A program made the position numbers and the translations under genes. From assembly GCF_016526145.1 (NCBI RefSeq), contig NZ_JADDUE010000001.1, positions 806,001-870,000 of the forward strand: a DNA stretch of 64,000 nt, written 5' to 3'. How positions within the stretch are numbered: position 1 is the stretch's first letter; every line of letters starts with the position of its first letter. This document shows positions 41,870 to 51,187 of this stretch, in pieces. The DNA comes from Saccharopolyspora galaxeae (GTDB lineage: Bacteria > Actinomycetota > Actinomycetes > Mycobacteriales > Pseudonocardiaceae). The notes beneath the pieces were generated by a model. That model was not told where the DNA came from. It was given only the letters and a program-made list of their open reading frames with translations, and made no database searches.

Positions 41870-44800
41870 ATGCAGCAGGCGTCAGCAGGTCAGTCGCGCG
41901 GTTCGCTGGTAACCGAGCGGTGCGGTTCGCACGTGCTCGTCCGGCGCCGGGACGAGACCGCGACCGAGCGGGCCTTCTTGGCGCAGCTACCGGCCACCCC
42001 GAACGAGCTGTTCGTAGCCGTTTCCCGTGCGGCGCAGCAGGTTCCCGAGCTGCCCGGAGAACTGCCCGCACTGCTCGGGCCGGTGGTGAAGGCCGCGGAG
42101 CAGGCTCCGCGCGTGCTGTGGCTCACCGCTCTCGGCGGCCGCGCCGAGCTGGCGGGCCGGCTTTCCCAGCAGCTCGGCATCGACGTGGTGCTGCCGGACG
42201 TGCAACCCGCGACGGCGCCCGGCACCGGCGCCTACGCCGGACGTGCCGCGGGTGGCAGCGGCTGGTACCGGTTCCGCGCGAACAACCGGCCCCTGCTGTT
42301 CAGCACCCGCTACCCGGTCCCGGGCTGGGAGCGGTCGATGCCCGCCCAGCGGCTGGTGCACGGATCCGCCGCCGTGGAACCGATGCCCGCGGGCGCACTG
42401 GTGCACGACGCGCGGAGATCGCCGCAGGCGGCCGCGCAGCTGGCGGCGCGGGTCGCGGTCTCCTCCCGGTTCCCGAAGCTGCTGCTCGGCGGGCAGGTCT
42501 CGCCGGAAGCGGTCGGCGGCGTGGTCAAGCAGCTGCCGGAGACCGCGCGGGCGGGGCTCATGCTGGTCCCGCTGGTCGCCGACGCGGGCAGGCACCAGTG
42601 GATGGCGGAACTGGCGCTGCGCCTGTCCAGGCCGCTCACCTTCACCGCGGGCGCGGAACTGGCAAACGCGGGCGGCGCCTGCGCGACGGTCCTGCTGGAG
42701 GCGTCCGGGCAGCAGCGGTTCCGCCCGTTCGCGACGGTGCTGCGCCAGCCCGCCGGGGCCGGTGACCAGGAAGTGCTCGACATCGCGGAGCCGCCGCCGG
42801 GCTGGCGGCGCTACGGGCCGCGCTCCTACCGCCTCGCCGCGGACACCGATGACAGCGGGGTGCTGGCCGATGTGGTGCCGTCCGGGATCGTGCTGCACGG
42901 GACCGGGTCGGAGCTGGCCCCGGAAACGGCCGCAAGGGCCGTGCCGTTCAGCCCGGACGAGTGGGTGCTGAACGTGGGCACCGCAGGGGAGGCGGTGGAC
43001 GATGCGCTGCTCACCGCCGTCGAAGCGCTGCTGAACAAGCTCGACCCGGGGCGGCGTGCGACCGTGCGGCTGCGTGCGCCGGGAAAGCTCGAGCACGACA
43101 CCGCGGCGCGGCTGCGCAAGATCGGCTCCGCGGCCGGGGTGCGGATGGACCTCCCGGCCGAGACGCCTGCGCAGTCCACTTCGGACGGTTCGGTGGGTAA
43201 GCCGGAGGGCAGCACCGTCACCGGGACGGAATCCGGCGGTGGTGCGGCATCCGGTCGTGGCCAGGCCGACAGTGCTCGGTCCGGCGGCGCACCGGCCGGT
43301 GATGCGCAGTCGGAACCCGGGCTGTCGGGTTCCGGTGGCCCCCGGCCCGGTGTCGTGCAGCCCGGTGTCGTGCAGCCCGGCTCGGCCGAGTCCCCCGCCG
43401 AGCAGTCCGGGCCGGCGCAGCCGGGAACGGCCGCGCGATCGGATTCGGCTCAGCCCGGACCGGCGGGGACCGGCTCCGGGCAGGCGCCGGAATCTGCGCA
43501 GTCCGATCCGGCGTCCGCGGCCGGGCAGCCGCCGGGCGGCGCGCAATCCGGCACCGGGCGATCGCCTGCGGCCGAACCGCAGGTGCCCTCGGCCGGTCAG
43601 ACCCAGGCGCTCGGCAAGCCGGATGCGCAATCGCCGCAGGCGGCGCCGGCTGCGCCCATCGTGACGATGTCCGCCCCGCCGGTCTCGACCGTGTCCGGGG
43701 CGCCGTCCCGATCGGATTCCGCTGCGCGGGCAACGCCGCCCGATTCGCCCGAGTCCGCCGAGCAGTCGGAGCCCTCCGAACCGCAGGACCGGGAAACCCC
43801 GGAAAATCCGGACGTCACGCCGGAATCGGCGGAGTCCGATTCGGACGGTCCGGACGAGCCGACGAAGCAGAACCGCCCGGTCGGCGAGCCCCCGCAGACC
43901 GGTCCGGACGCGCCGACCGAGCAGAACCGTCCGGTCGGCCGGAATCCGCAGGCGGGTCCGGACGTTCCCGCGAGCCCGGTCGGCAGGCCGGGCCCGAACG
44001 GCCCGGCGACTCCGAACGGTCCCGCGAGCCCGGTCGGCCCAGCCGGTGCGGACCGCCCGATGAGCCGCAACAGCCCTGTCCGTCCCCACAATCCTCAGTC
44101 CCCCAATCCCGGGCATCCGCACAATCCCGCGAACGCCGCCGGTCGCCCGGTTCCGGGCGAGCCGCCGAATCGGGGCGGTTCGGCCAATCCCGCCGGTCCG
44201 GCCGCGCCGCAAGGTCCGGGTGCGGCGAACGGCCCGGCCGCGCCCAACGGTCCGGCCGCGCCCAACGGCCCGGCGAACCGGAACAGGCCGCCCGGCCCGA
44301 ACGTGCCGATCGAGCAGAACCGCCCGATCAACCAGCATCCGCCGAGCGGGCCGAATCCCGTGGCGACTCCGGGTGGTCCGGTCGCCCCGCATGGCCCGGC
44401 GCATCGGAACGGTCCGGCGGCGCCGAACAATCCGGGTGTTCCGAACAATCCGGTGGCGTCCCCGAACGCTGCGCCGAACCCGAACGCTGCGCCGAACCCG
44501 AACGGCCCGGTGACCCCGAACGGTCGCGCCAACCCGAGCGGCGGCCCGGCGGCTCCGAACGCGCCGACACCGCCGAACCCCGCGGGACATCCGAACGCCC
44601 AGCCGAGTCCCAACCCCCGGCCGAACCCGAACGCGCCCGCGCCTCCGGCAGCGCCCGGACCCGCGGGCCCGCGGAACCCGGCGGCTCCGGAAGCCGGACG
44701 CGCTGCCGAACCCCAGGTGCCCGGCGTCGTGAGCGGGCCGGGCCAGTCGACCACCGTGCGGCTGGACCCGGTCGGCGGCTCCGAGCAAGCGGCCGAGCAG

Positions 44801-45691
44801 GCCGCGCCCGTCGAAGAGGCCCCGCCGGATCCGGCTCAGGCGTCGAAGGTCAAGGACCGCAAGAGCACCACCGGCGAGCAGAACCGCTTCGCGGCGGCCG
44901 CGGGCGAGGCGTACTCCGACGCGCTGGCGACCGTGAACGCCGCCATGGCGACCTGGCCTTCGCTGCGCCACTCCGACGACTCCGGCGCCAAAGCCGACTA
45001 CGTCGCGGTGTGCCTGTACCTCGGACTCGGCGACGGCGGGGCGGGCGAACTCAACTCGGCGGTGCGCAGCGGCTCCGCCACCGCGCTGGAAAGCCACCTG
45101 CCATGCCTGGTCTCCGGGATGCGGCGGCTGCCGACGCACCGCAGGCCGGTGCTGCGGCAGTGCACCGTGGCGGACTCGGTCGAGGGGCGCTCCGAACCCG
45201 GCTCGCTGCTGGTGGAGCCGGGGTTCCTCAGCGCGAGCATGAACCTCGACGTGACCGTGCCCGGTGCGCACGTCGATGTGCTGATCTGGCCGTCCAAGGC
45301 GCGCCGCACCTCGGAGCTGGTGTTGAACCGTCCGGTGGACGAGGTCGTGTTCCTCGCGGGCACCCGGTTCAAGACGCTGGCCGTGCGCGAAGCAGCGGAA
45401 TCCGAGGACGGCATCGACGAGGACGACGGCCCGACGGCCCCGCGGGCCGCGGTGCTGTTCCGCGAACTCGCCCCGGACGAACGTTCCACCGGGTCCGAAT
45501 TGGACGAACGGGACCGGGCCGCTCTGTCCAAACTGGACCGGGCGCTGGCCAGGCGGCAGCGCGCCTCGCTGCGGCAGGTGGAGGACTCCGACGTGGTCGC
45601 CCGGCTCACCAGGTCGATGGTCGTGGCGCCCGAGGAGCACGCCGTGGACGAGCAGTTGGCCACCGCCGGAACTTCGGCGGGGCAGTCGTGA
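41870..45691 (+). CDS. Large ESX-associated protein with Pro-rich linker and C-terminal ADP-ribosyltransferase-like domain
   Basis: About 1273 residues. Residues 1-430 are a folded region that I do not recognise as a named family. Residues about 440-950 are a Pro/Asn/Gly/Ser linker (NGPAAPNGPA, EQNRPVG repeats). The last 300 residues contain an ART-like core: LRQC with R1096, GFLSAS with S1121/S1123, and DEVVFLAGTRFKTL with E1158, matching the R-S-E signature. The usual E/Q two residues before the Glu is Val. The preceding KADYVAVCLYLGLGDGGAGELN helix also fits actinobacterial ART-like domains. No signal peptide is seen. Its stop overlaps mycP (GTGA), tying it to the type VII locus as substrate, effector or regulator. 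Confidence 0.65.
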   Translation: MQQASAGQSRGSLVTERCGSHVLVRRRDETATERAFLAQLPATPNELFVAVSRAAQQVPELPGELPALLGPVVKAAEQAPRVLWLTALGGRAELAGRLSQQLGIDVVLPDVQPATAPGTGAYAGRAAGGSGWYRFRANNRPLLFSTRYPVPGWERSMPAQRLVHGSAAVEPMPAGALVHDARRSPQAAAQLAARVAVSSRFPKLLLGGQVSPEAVGGVVKQLPETARAGLMLVPLVADAGRHQWMAELALRLSRPLTFTAGAELANAGGACATVLLEASGQQRFRPFATVLRQPAGAGDQEVLDIAEPPPGWRRYGPRSYRLAADTDDSGVLADVVPSGIVLHGTGSELAPETAARAVPFSPDEWVLNVGTAGEAVDDALLTAVEALLNKLDPGRRATVRLRAPGKLEHDTAARLRKIGSAAGVRMDLPAETPAQSTSDGSVGKPEGSTVTGTESGGGAASGRGQADSARSGGAPAGDAQSEPGLSGSGGPRPGVVQPGVVQPGSAESPAEQSGPAQPGTAARSDSAQPGPAGTGSGQAPESAQSDPASAAGQPPGGAQSGTGRSPAAEPQVPSAGQTQALGKPDAQSPQAAPAAPIVTMSAPPVSTVSGAPSRSDSAARATPPDSPESAEQSEPSEPQDRETPENPDVTPESAESDSDGPDEPTKQNRPVGEPPQTGPDAPTEQNRPVGRNPQAGPDVPASPVGRPGPNGPATPNGPASPVGPAGADRPMSRNSPVRPHNPQSPNPGHPHNPANAAGRPVPGEPPNRGGSANPAGPAAPQGPGAANGPAAPNGPAAPNGPANRNRPPGPNVPIEQNRPINQHPPSGPNPVATPGGPVAPHGPAHRNGPAAPNNPGVPNNPVASPNAAPNPNAAPNPNGPVTPNGRANPSGGPAAPNAPTPPNPAGHPNAQPSPNPRPNPNAPAPPAAPGPAGPRNPAAPEAGRAAEPQVPGVVSGPGQSTTVRLDPVGGSEQAAEQAAPVEEAPPDPAQASKVKDRKSTTGEQNRFAAAAGEAYSDALATVNAAMATWPSLRHSDDSGAKADYVAVCLYLGLGDGGAGELNSAVRSGSATALESHLPCLVSGMRRLPTHRRPVLRQCTVADSVEGRSEPGSLLVEPGFLSASMNLDVTVPGAHVDVLIWPSKARRTSELVLNRPVDEVVFLAGTRFKTLAVREAAESEDGIDEDDGPTAPRAAVLFRELAPDERSTGSELDERDRAALSKLDRALARRQRASLRQVEDSDVVARLTRSMVVAPEEHAVDEQLATAGTSAGQS

Positions 45692-46971
45692 CCGGGCGCG
45701 CGCAGCGCACCGCCGTCTGCCTGGCGCTGGCGGGAGGACTGCTGCCCGCGGTGGCCGTTCCCGCTGCGGCGCAAGGCGATCCGCCGCCGCTGCCGAACTC
45801 GGGGCAGAACTGCATCCAGGCGCCGACGGTGACCTACGAGGGCACTCCGTGGGGCCAGCAGCTGCTGGCACCCGAGCGCATCTGGGACATCACCGAGGGC
45901 AAGGGCATCAAGGTCGCCGTGGTGGACACCGGTGTGGATGCGCGGACGCCGCAGCTCGCGGGCAAGGTGCTGCCCGGCGCGGACGTGATGGGCGGCCCGG
46001 CGAACGGGCCGGCCGCCGACGACTGCTTCGGGCACGGCACGTTCGTGGCCGGGATCATCGGCGCATCGCCCGCCGAAGGCACCGGGTTCACCGGCGTCGC
46101 ACCCGGCGTGCAGATCGTGCCGATCCGGGTGGCCACGGGTACCGAGGAGCAGACCGGCAACACCTTCACCCCTGCCGCGCTGGCCCGCGGCATCCGGGCG
46201 GCAGTGGATTCCGGCGCCCAGGTGATCAACGTCTCGGCGAGCTCCAACGCGCCGGATCCGCAACTGGCCGATGCGGTGCGCTACGCCGCCGAGCGGGACG
46301 TCTCGCTGATCGCCTCCGCCGCGAACGGTGCGCAGAAGGGCGACCCGGTCACTTATCCCGCGTCCTACCCAGGGGTGATCGCGGTGGGGGCGATCGATTC
46401 CGCAGGCAACCATGCGGCGTTCTCCCAGACCGGGCCGTACCTGTCGCTGGTGGCGCCGGGCGTGGACGTGGTCAGCACCGGGCCGCACGGGCCGGGGCAC
46501 TGGCAGGGCAGCGGCACCAGCTACGCGGCGCCGTTCGTGGCGGGCACCGCCGCGCTGGTGCGCGCGTACCACCCCGAGCTGAACGCCGCGCAGGTCAAGC
46601 AGCGGCTGGAGATGACGGCCAGCCATCCGGCGACGGCGCTGCCGGACCCGGCGCTGGGCTGGGGGACGGTGAACCCGACCGCCGCGGTCTCCTCGGTGGT
46701 GAACGGCGAAGGCGGCGTCGGGCGGACCGTGGTGCCGCCGTCGCCGAAACCGGCTTCGGCGCGGCTGGAAGACGATCTGGGGCCGCGACTGGCGCTGCTC
46801 GGTGGCGGTGCTGCCGTGGTGGTGATCCTGGCGCTGGTGCTCGTCTTCCGGCTCGGCGCGGCGGGCAACCGGCGCGGCTGGAGCCCGGCGCGGGTGGTGC
46901 GGGTGCGTCCGGACCGTTCCGAAACCGAACCGGACGCCGAGCAGCAGCCGGTCTCCACCCCCAGCGGCTGA
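45688..46971 (+). CDS. mycP: Type VII secretion mycosin (subtilisin-like serine protease)
   Basis: 427 residues. A signal peptide (CLALAGGLLPAVAVPAAAQ) leads to a subtilase domain with catalytic Asp in VAVVDTGVD, His in CFGHGTFVAGIIG and Ser in GTSYAAPFVAGTAALVR. A C-terminal membrane helix (LALLGGGAAVVVILALVLVFRL) and short basic tail follow. Mycosins sit on the outer face of the membrane and are required for ESX complex stability and substrate processing. The GTG start overlaps the ART-domain gene stop. Confidence 0.95.
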   Translation: MTGRAQRTAVCLALAGGLLPAVAVPAAAQGDPPPLPNSGQNCIQAPTVTYEGTPWGQQLLAPERIWDITEGKGIKVAVVDTGVDARTPQLAGKVLPGADVMGGPANGPAADDCFGHGTFVAGIIGASPAEGTGFTGVAPGVQIVPIRVATGTEEQTGNTFTPAALARGIRAAVDSGAQVINVSASSNAPDPQLADAVRYAAERDVSLIASAANGAQKGDPVTYPASYPGVIAVGAIDSAGNHAAFSQTGPYLSLVAPGVDVVSTGPHGPGHWQGSGTSYAAPFVAGTAALVRAYHPELNAAQVKQRLEMTASHPATALPDPALGWGTVNPTAAVSSVVNGEGGVGRTVVPPSPKPASARLEDDLGPRLALLGGGAAVVVILALVLVFRLGAAGNRRGWSPARVVRVRPDRSETEPDAEQQPVSTPSG

Positions 46972-47000
46972 CCGCCCGCCCGCTGCATTCGGAACCGAGC

Positions 47001-47039
47001 GAGCGGGCCGCTCACCCGCAACGGGTGGGCGGCCCGCTC
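47001..47039. terminator. Bidirectional hairpin between mycP and eccC
   Basis: GAGCGGGCCGC and CACCCG pair with CGGGTG and GCGGCCCGCTC, one unpaired base per arm, between the convergent genes. Confidence 0.85.
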
Positions 47040-47054
47040 ACTTCAAAGCACTCC

Positions 47055-50000
47055 CTAGTCCTTCGACTTCGGGTTGGTGCCCTCGGTCAGCGGGGTTTGG
47101 ACCAGGCGGACCGAGCGGCGGCGGTTGACGTACTGGGCGCGGCCCGGCAACAAGGTGCGCGGACGCAGGTTGCCCAGGAACATGCCCTCGTCCTTCGGGC
47201 AGGACAGCAGCAACCCCGGTGTCCCGAGCTCCCACATCCGCCGGATCACCGGGTTCGACATCGACCGCGCGGCACCGGACGTGCTGCGCGCGATGATCAC
47301 GTGCACCCCGATGTCCGCGCCGTGCGGGATCAGCGGCATCAGCGGTTCCAGCACCCCGCCGCCGAAACCGCTCTCGGCCAGCTGGAAGTCATCGATGATG
47401 ACGAACAGCCGGCCGCCCTGCCACCAGTCCCGCTTCGGCAACCGGCTCGGGCTGATCTCCGGCCCGGGGATGCGCTTCTCCAGCCCGACCGCGGCGCCCG
47501 CGATGGACTTGCCCAGCGCATCCGCACCGACCGCGTACTCGATCTGGTTCTCCGGCGGGATCGAGTCGTGCAGCTCGCGCTGGAAGTCGCCGAACATCAC
47601 CCGCGCCTCGCCCGGGCCGTAGGCGGCGGTGATCGAGCGGGCGATGTGCCGCAGGACGCTGGTCTTGCCGGTCTCCGCATCGCCGTAGACCAGCAGGTGC
47701 GGGCTGGCGTCGAAGTCGTACCACTGGGTGGACAGGCCGACGTCCTCGATGCCCAGCGGCACCCGGACGACCGCCTGCGGCGTCGGCCGCACCGGGTCGG
47801 GCAGGTCGCTCGCCGAGAGCATCGTCGGCAGCATCCGCACCTGCGGAGCCCGCGGCGCGCCCGGCTGGGCCAGCGCCTCGGACAGCTCGGTGGTGGCATC
47901 GGCGAGGTCTTCGGTGTCCGACGTCCCGTCGATGCGCGGCAGCGCCGCCAGGAAGTGCAGCTTGTCGGTGGTCAGCCCGCGGCCGGGAATGTTCGGCACG
48001 GTCGCGGCCAGCCTGCTGTTGACCTCCGAGTCGACCGGGTCGCCGAGCCGCAGCTCATACCGGGTGCCCAGCACGTCCCGCAGCCACGGCCGCATCTCCG
48101 ACCAGCGGTTGGTGGCGACCAGCAGGTGGATGCCGAAGCTCAGGCCGCGCGCGGCGAGCTCGGTGAACCGGTCCTCGAGCTCCTCGAAGTCCTGCCGGAT
48201 CGTGTACCAGCCGTCGACCACCAGGAACACGTCGCCGTACGGGTCGTCCTGGTGGAACCGGCCTTCCCGGCGAGCGCGCCGGTAGCTGGTCATCGAGTCG
48301 ATGTTGTGCTCGGCGAACAGCGCTTCCCGCCGGGCCAGCAGGTTCGTCATCTCCAGCACGGTGCGGGTGACGCGGTCCTTGTCCAGCCGGTTGGCCATGC
48401 TGCCCACGTGCGGCATCTTCGCCAGCGAGCTGAGCGTGCCGCCGAAGTCCAGGCAGTAGAACTGCACTTCAGCGGCGCTGTGCGTGAGCGCCAGCGAGCT
48501 GAGCATGGTGCGCAGCATCGTGCTCTTGCCGGTCTGCGGCCCGCCGACCACGGCCACGTTGCCCTTGCTGCCGGACAGGTCCGCTTCGAGCAGTTCGCGG
48601 CGCTGCTGCGCAGGCAGGTCCACCAGACCCGCCGGGATCTGCAGGCCCGCCGTCTCCAGGTCGCCGACCGGACGCGGCCCGAGCTCACCGTGGTCGACCA
48701 GCGGCGGCAGCAGCTGGTCCAGGGTCGGCGAGGTCTTCAGCGGCGGCAGCCAGACCTGGTGCGCACGGGGACCGATGTCGCGCAGCCGCTCGATCAGCAC
48801 TTCGAGCATGGACTGCGCGGGCTCGTCGGGTGCCGGCTCCGGTTCCGGCTCCTGCTGCGGTGCCGCGGTCGGTTCGACGTAGCCGGTGCCGAACGACACG
48901 ACCTGCTGTTCGGCCTTCGCCCGGGTGGTGCGCTGGCGCTTGCTCGACCGGTACGGGCCGGAGACGTAGGCGCCCTTGAACCGCACCAGATTCGTGGTGT
49001 CCGGACGCAGGTAGCCGTTGCCGGGGCTGGTCGGCAACTCGTAGGCGTCCGGCACCCCGAGCACGCTGCGGCTCTCCATCGCGGAGAAGGTGCGCAGCCC
49101 GATCTTGTAGGACAGGTGCGTCTCGATCTTGTGGATGCGGCCCTCGTCGAGCCGCTGCGAGGCCAGCAGCAGGTGCACCCCGAGGCTCCGGCCGAGCCGG
49201 CCGATCATCGCGAACACGTCGACGAACTCGGGTTTGCTGGAGAGCATCTCGCTGAACTCGTCGACCACGATGAACAGCGCGGGCATCGGTTCCAGCTGCG
49301 CACCCTGCGCGCGGGCCGCCTCGTAGTCGCGCCGCGAGGCGTAGTTGCCGGAGGCGCGCAGGTGCTCCTGGCGGCGGTTGAGCTCGCCGGTGAGCGCGTC
49401 CTGCATCCGGTCGACCAGCTCCAGCTCGTCGGCCAGGTTCGTGATCACCGCCGAGGTGTGCGGCAGCTGGTCGAACCCGAGGAACGCCGCACCGCCCTTG
49501 AAGTCGACGAGCACGAAGTTGAGCTCCTCCGAGGAATGCGTGGCTGCCAGCGCCGCCACCAGGGTCCGCAGCAGTTCGCTCTTGCCGGAGCCGGTCGCGC
49601 CGATGCACAGCCCGTGCGGGCCCATTCCGTCCTCAGCGGATTCCTTGATGTCCAGTTCCAGCGGAGCACCGCCGCCGCCGATGCCGATCGGCACCCGCAG
49701 CCTGCGCTTGGCGGTGGACCGCTCGCGGCGGTACTTGACCGGGTCGAAGGTGCGCACGTCGCCGATCCCGAGCAGTCCGGCCATGTCGTAGTCGCCGGTG
49801 AGCGGCTCGTCCGACTCGTTGGACGCTTCTCCGACGCGGTAGCGCGCCATGGTGCGCGCCAGCGCGGAGGAGCCGATGGTGCTGAGCCGGTCCGGTACGC
49901 ACAACTCGGTGTTGTGCGGCTTGCCGAGCCGGTCGAACGACACGGTGCTGACCAGCTCTTCCTCCACGTCCAGGAACAGCGCGCCCGGTTTCGCCTGCCA

Positions 50001-51050
50001 CGGCAGGGATTCCCCGACGTCGAGCACCACCGCGTTGCGGTAGCCCTCGTCCCCGGCCCGGTGGTCCGGGGGCAGCTGCACCCCGTCGAGGACGATCACC
50101 ACGAACGGTTCGTTCGCGGTGATCGGAGTGTCCGGTTCGAACCGCGGCCGCGAGGTGAACGCCCCGCCGCCGAGCAGTTCCTCCATCGCCCCGATGGATT
50201 CGGCGATCAGCCGCCGCGAACCGGCCGCGTCCCGGCTGTCCGGGGATTGGTTGTGCGGCAACCACTTCAGCCAGTCCCAGGCATCCTGGCGGTCCCCGCT
50301 GGCGCACAGCGCGACCTGCACGTCGCCGGGCGCGTGCGCGGTCGCCAGCTGCGCCAGCATCGCCCGCACCAGCCCGCGCACGTGCTGCGCGTCACCGCGG
50401 AACCGGATCTGCCCGAACCCGCGCAGGTAAACCGCGATCGGGGAGTGCGACAGCGTCGTGTAGGCGCGCAGGAACCGCCGCAGCGCGTGCGCCGCCAGCG
50501 GCTCCAGGTCCTCGACGGGTTTGCTGTCCGGCGGCGTCAGCTTCACCGACGACCGCTGCTTGCCCAGTCCCAGCCGGACTTCGCCGAAGTCGTCGTGCGC
50601 CGGGCGCCGCTCCCACAGCCGGTATCCCAGCGCCAGCGACCACAGCGACCGGGGCGACGGGTGGATCCAGCGCGCCGCCTGCTGCTGGGTGGCGAGCGCT
50701 TCGCGCACCCGGCGGCGGGTCTGCGACAGGTAGCGGATGTAGTCCCGCCGGTGCCCTTGGAGCTTCTGCTTGTGGGTGACCGAACTCCGCAGCATCTGCG
50801 AGACGATCATGCCGACCGCCGAGAGCGCCATCACGCCGCCGCCGATGTAGGCCATCGTGCCGGAACCCGGGCGCACGAACATCATGACCATCGCCAGCGA
50901 ACTCAGGCCCATCGGCGCGTACATCAGCACGCCGCTGAGCCCACCGTCGGTGGACTCGGGTACTGCGGGCGGCTCCTGGATCTCTATCTCTTCGCTCGGT
51001 GCGGTCGGCTTCGGGCGCCGGGACCGCCGAGCGAACAACACCGTGCTCAC
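47055..51050 (-). CDS. eccC: Type VII secretion FtsK/SpoIIIE-type ATPase EccC
   Basis: About 1331 residues, the full single-chain EccC length. An N-terminal pair of membrane helices (APMGLSSLAMVMMFV, MAYIGGGVMALSAVGMIV) is followed by three ATPase domains. Domain 1 has Walker A IGATGSGKSELLRTL and FVLVDFKGGAAFLGF; domain 2 has VGGPQTGKSTMLRTML; domain 3 has YGDAETGKTSVLRHI. EccC drives substrate export and recognises C-terminal signals of WXG100 proteins. The GTG start is preceded by GGGAGAG. It is on the opposite strand to the other core genes, so it is expressed from its own promoter in the 137-bp gap before eccD. Confidence 0.96.
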   Translation of the reverse strand: MSTVLFARRSRRPKPTAPSEEIEIQEPPAVPESTDGGLSGVLMYAPMGLSSLAMVMMFVRPGSGTMAYIGGGVMALSAVGMIVSQMLRSSVTHKQKLQGHRRDYIRYLSQTRRRVREALATQQQAARWIHPSPRSLWSLALGYRLWERRPAHDDFGEVRLGLGKQRSSVKLTPPDSKPVEDLEPLAAHALRRFLRAYTTLSHSPIAVYLRGFGQIRFRGDAQHVRGLVRAMLAQLATAHAPGDVQVALCASGDRQDAWDWLKWLPHNQSPDSRDAAGSRRLIAESIGAMEELLGGGAFTSRPRFEPDTPITANEPFVVIVLDGVQLPPDHRAGDEGYRNAVVLDVGESLPWQAKPGALFLDVEEELVSTVSFDRLGKPHNTELCVPDRLSTIGSSALARTMARYRVGEASNESDEPLTGDYDMAGLLGIGDVRTFDPVKYRRERSTAKRRLRVPIGIGGGGAPLELDIKESAEDGMGPHGLCIGATGSGKSELLRTLVAALAATHSSEELNFVLVDFKGGAAFLGFDQLPHTSAVITNLADELELVDRMQDALTGELNRRQEHLRASGNYASRRDYEAARAQGAQLEPMPALFIVVDEFSEMLSSKPEFVDVFAMIGRLGRSLGVHLLLASQRLDEGRIHKIETHLSYKIGLRTFSAMESRSVLGVPDAYELPTSPGNGYLRPDTTNLVRFKGAYVSGPYRSSKRQRTTRAKAEQQVVSFGTGYVEPTAAPQQEPEPEPAPDEPAQSMLEVLIERLRDIGPRAHQVWLPPLKTSPTLDQLLPPLVDHGELGPRPVGDLETAGLQIPAGLVDLPAQQRRELLEADLSGSKGNVAVVGGPQTGKSTMLRTMLSSLALTHSAAEVQFYCLDFGGTLSSLAKMPHVGSMANRLDKDRVTRTVLEMTNLLARREALFAEHNIDSMTSYRRARREGRFHQDDPYGDVFLVVDGWYTIRQDFEELEDRFTELAARGLSFGIHLLVATNRWSEMRPWLRDVLGTRYELRLGDPVDSEVNSRLAATVPNIPGRGLTTDKLHFLAALPRIDGTSDTEDLADATTELSEALAQPGAPRAPQVRMLPTMLSASDLPDPVRPTPQAVVRVPLGIEDVGLSTQWYDFDASPHLLVYGDAETGKTSVLRHIARSITAAYGPGEARVMFGDFQRELHDSIPPENQIEYAVGADALGKSIAGAAVGLEKRIPGPEISPSRLPKRDWWQGGRLFVIIDDFQLAESGFGGGVLEPLMPLIPHGADIGVHVIIARSTSGAARSMSNPVIRRMWELGTPGLLLSCPKDEGMFLGNLRPRTLLPGRAQYVNRRRSVRLVQTPLTEGTNPKSKD

Positions 51051-51187
51051 ACACTCTCCCTTTGGTGAAAGAAAACCCCAGACTCGCGGTCCCGGGTGCC
51101 GGAGCACCTCGCGTGCGCGCGCGGGCCGCGTACGTTCCTGGCCGGGTCACGGTCTCCAACCCTGGCAGGAAGGACCTCCGGCACCAG

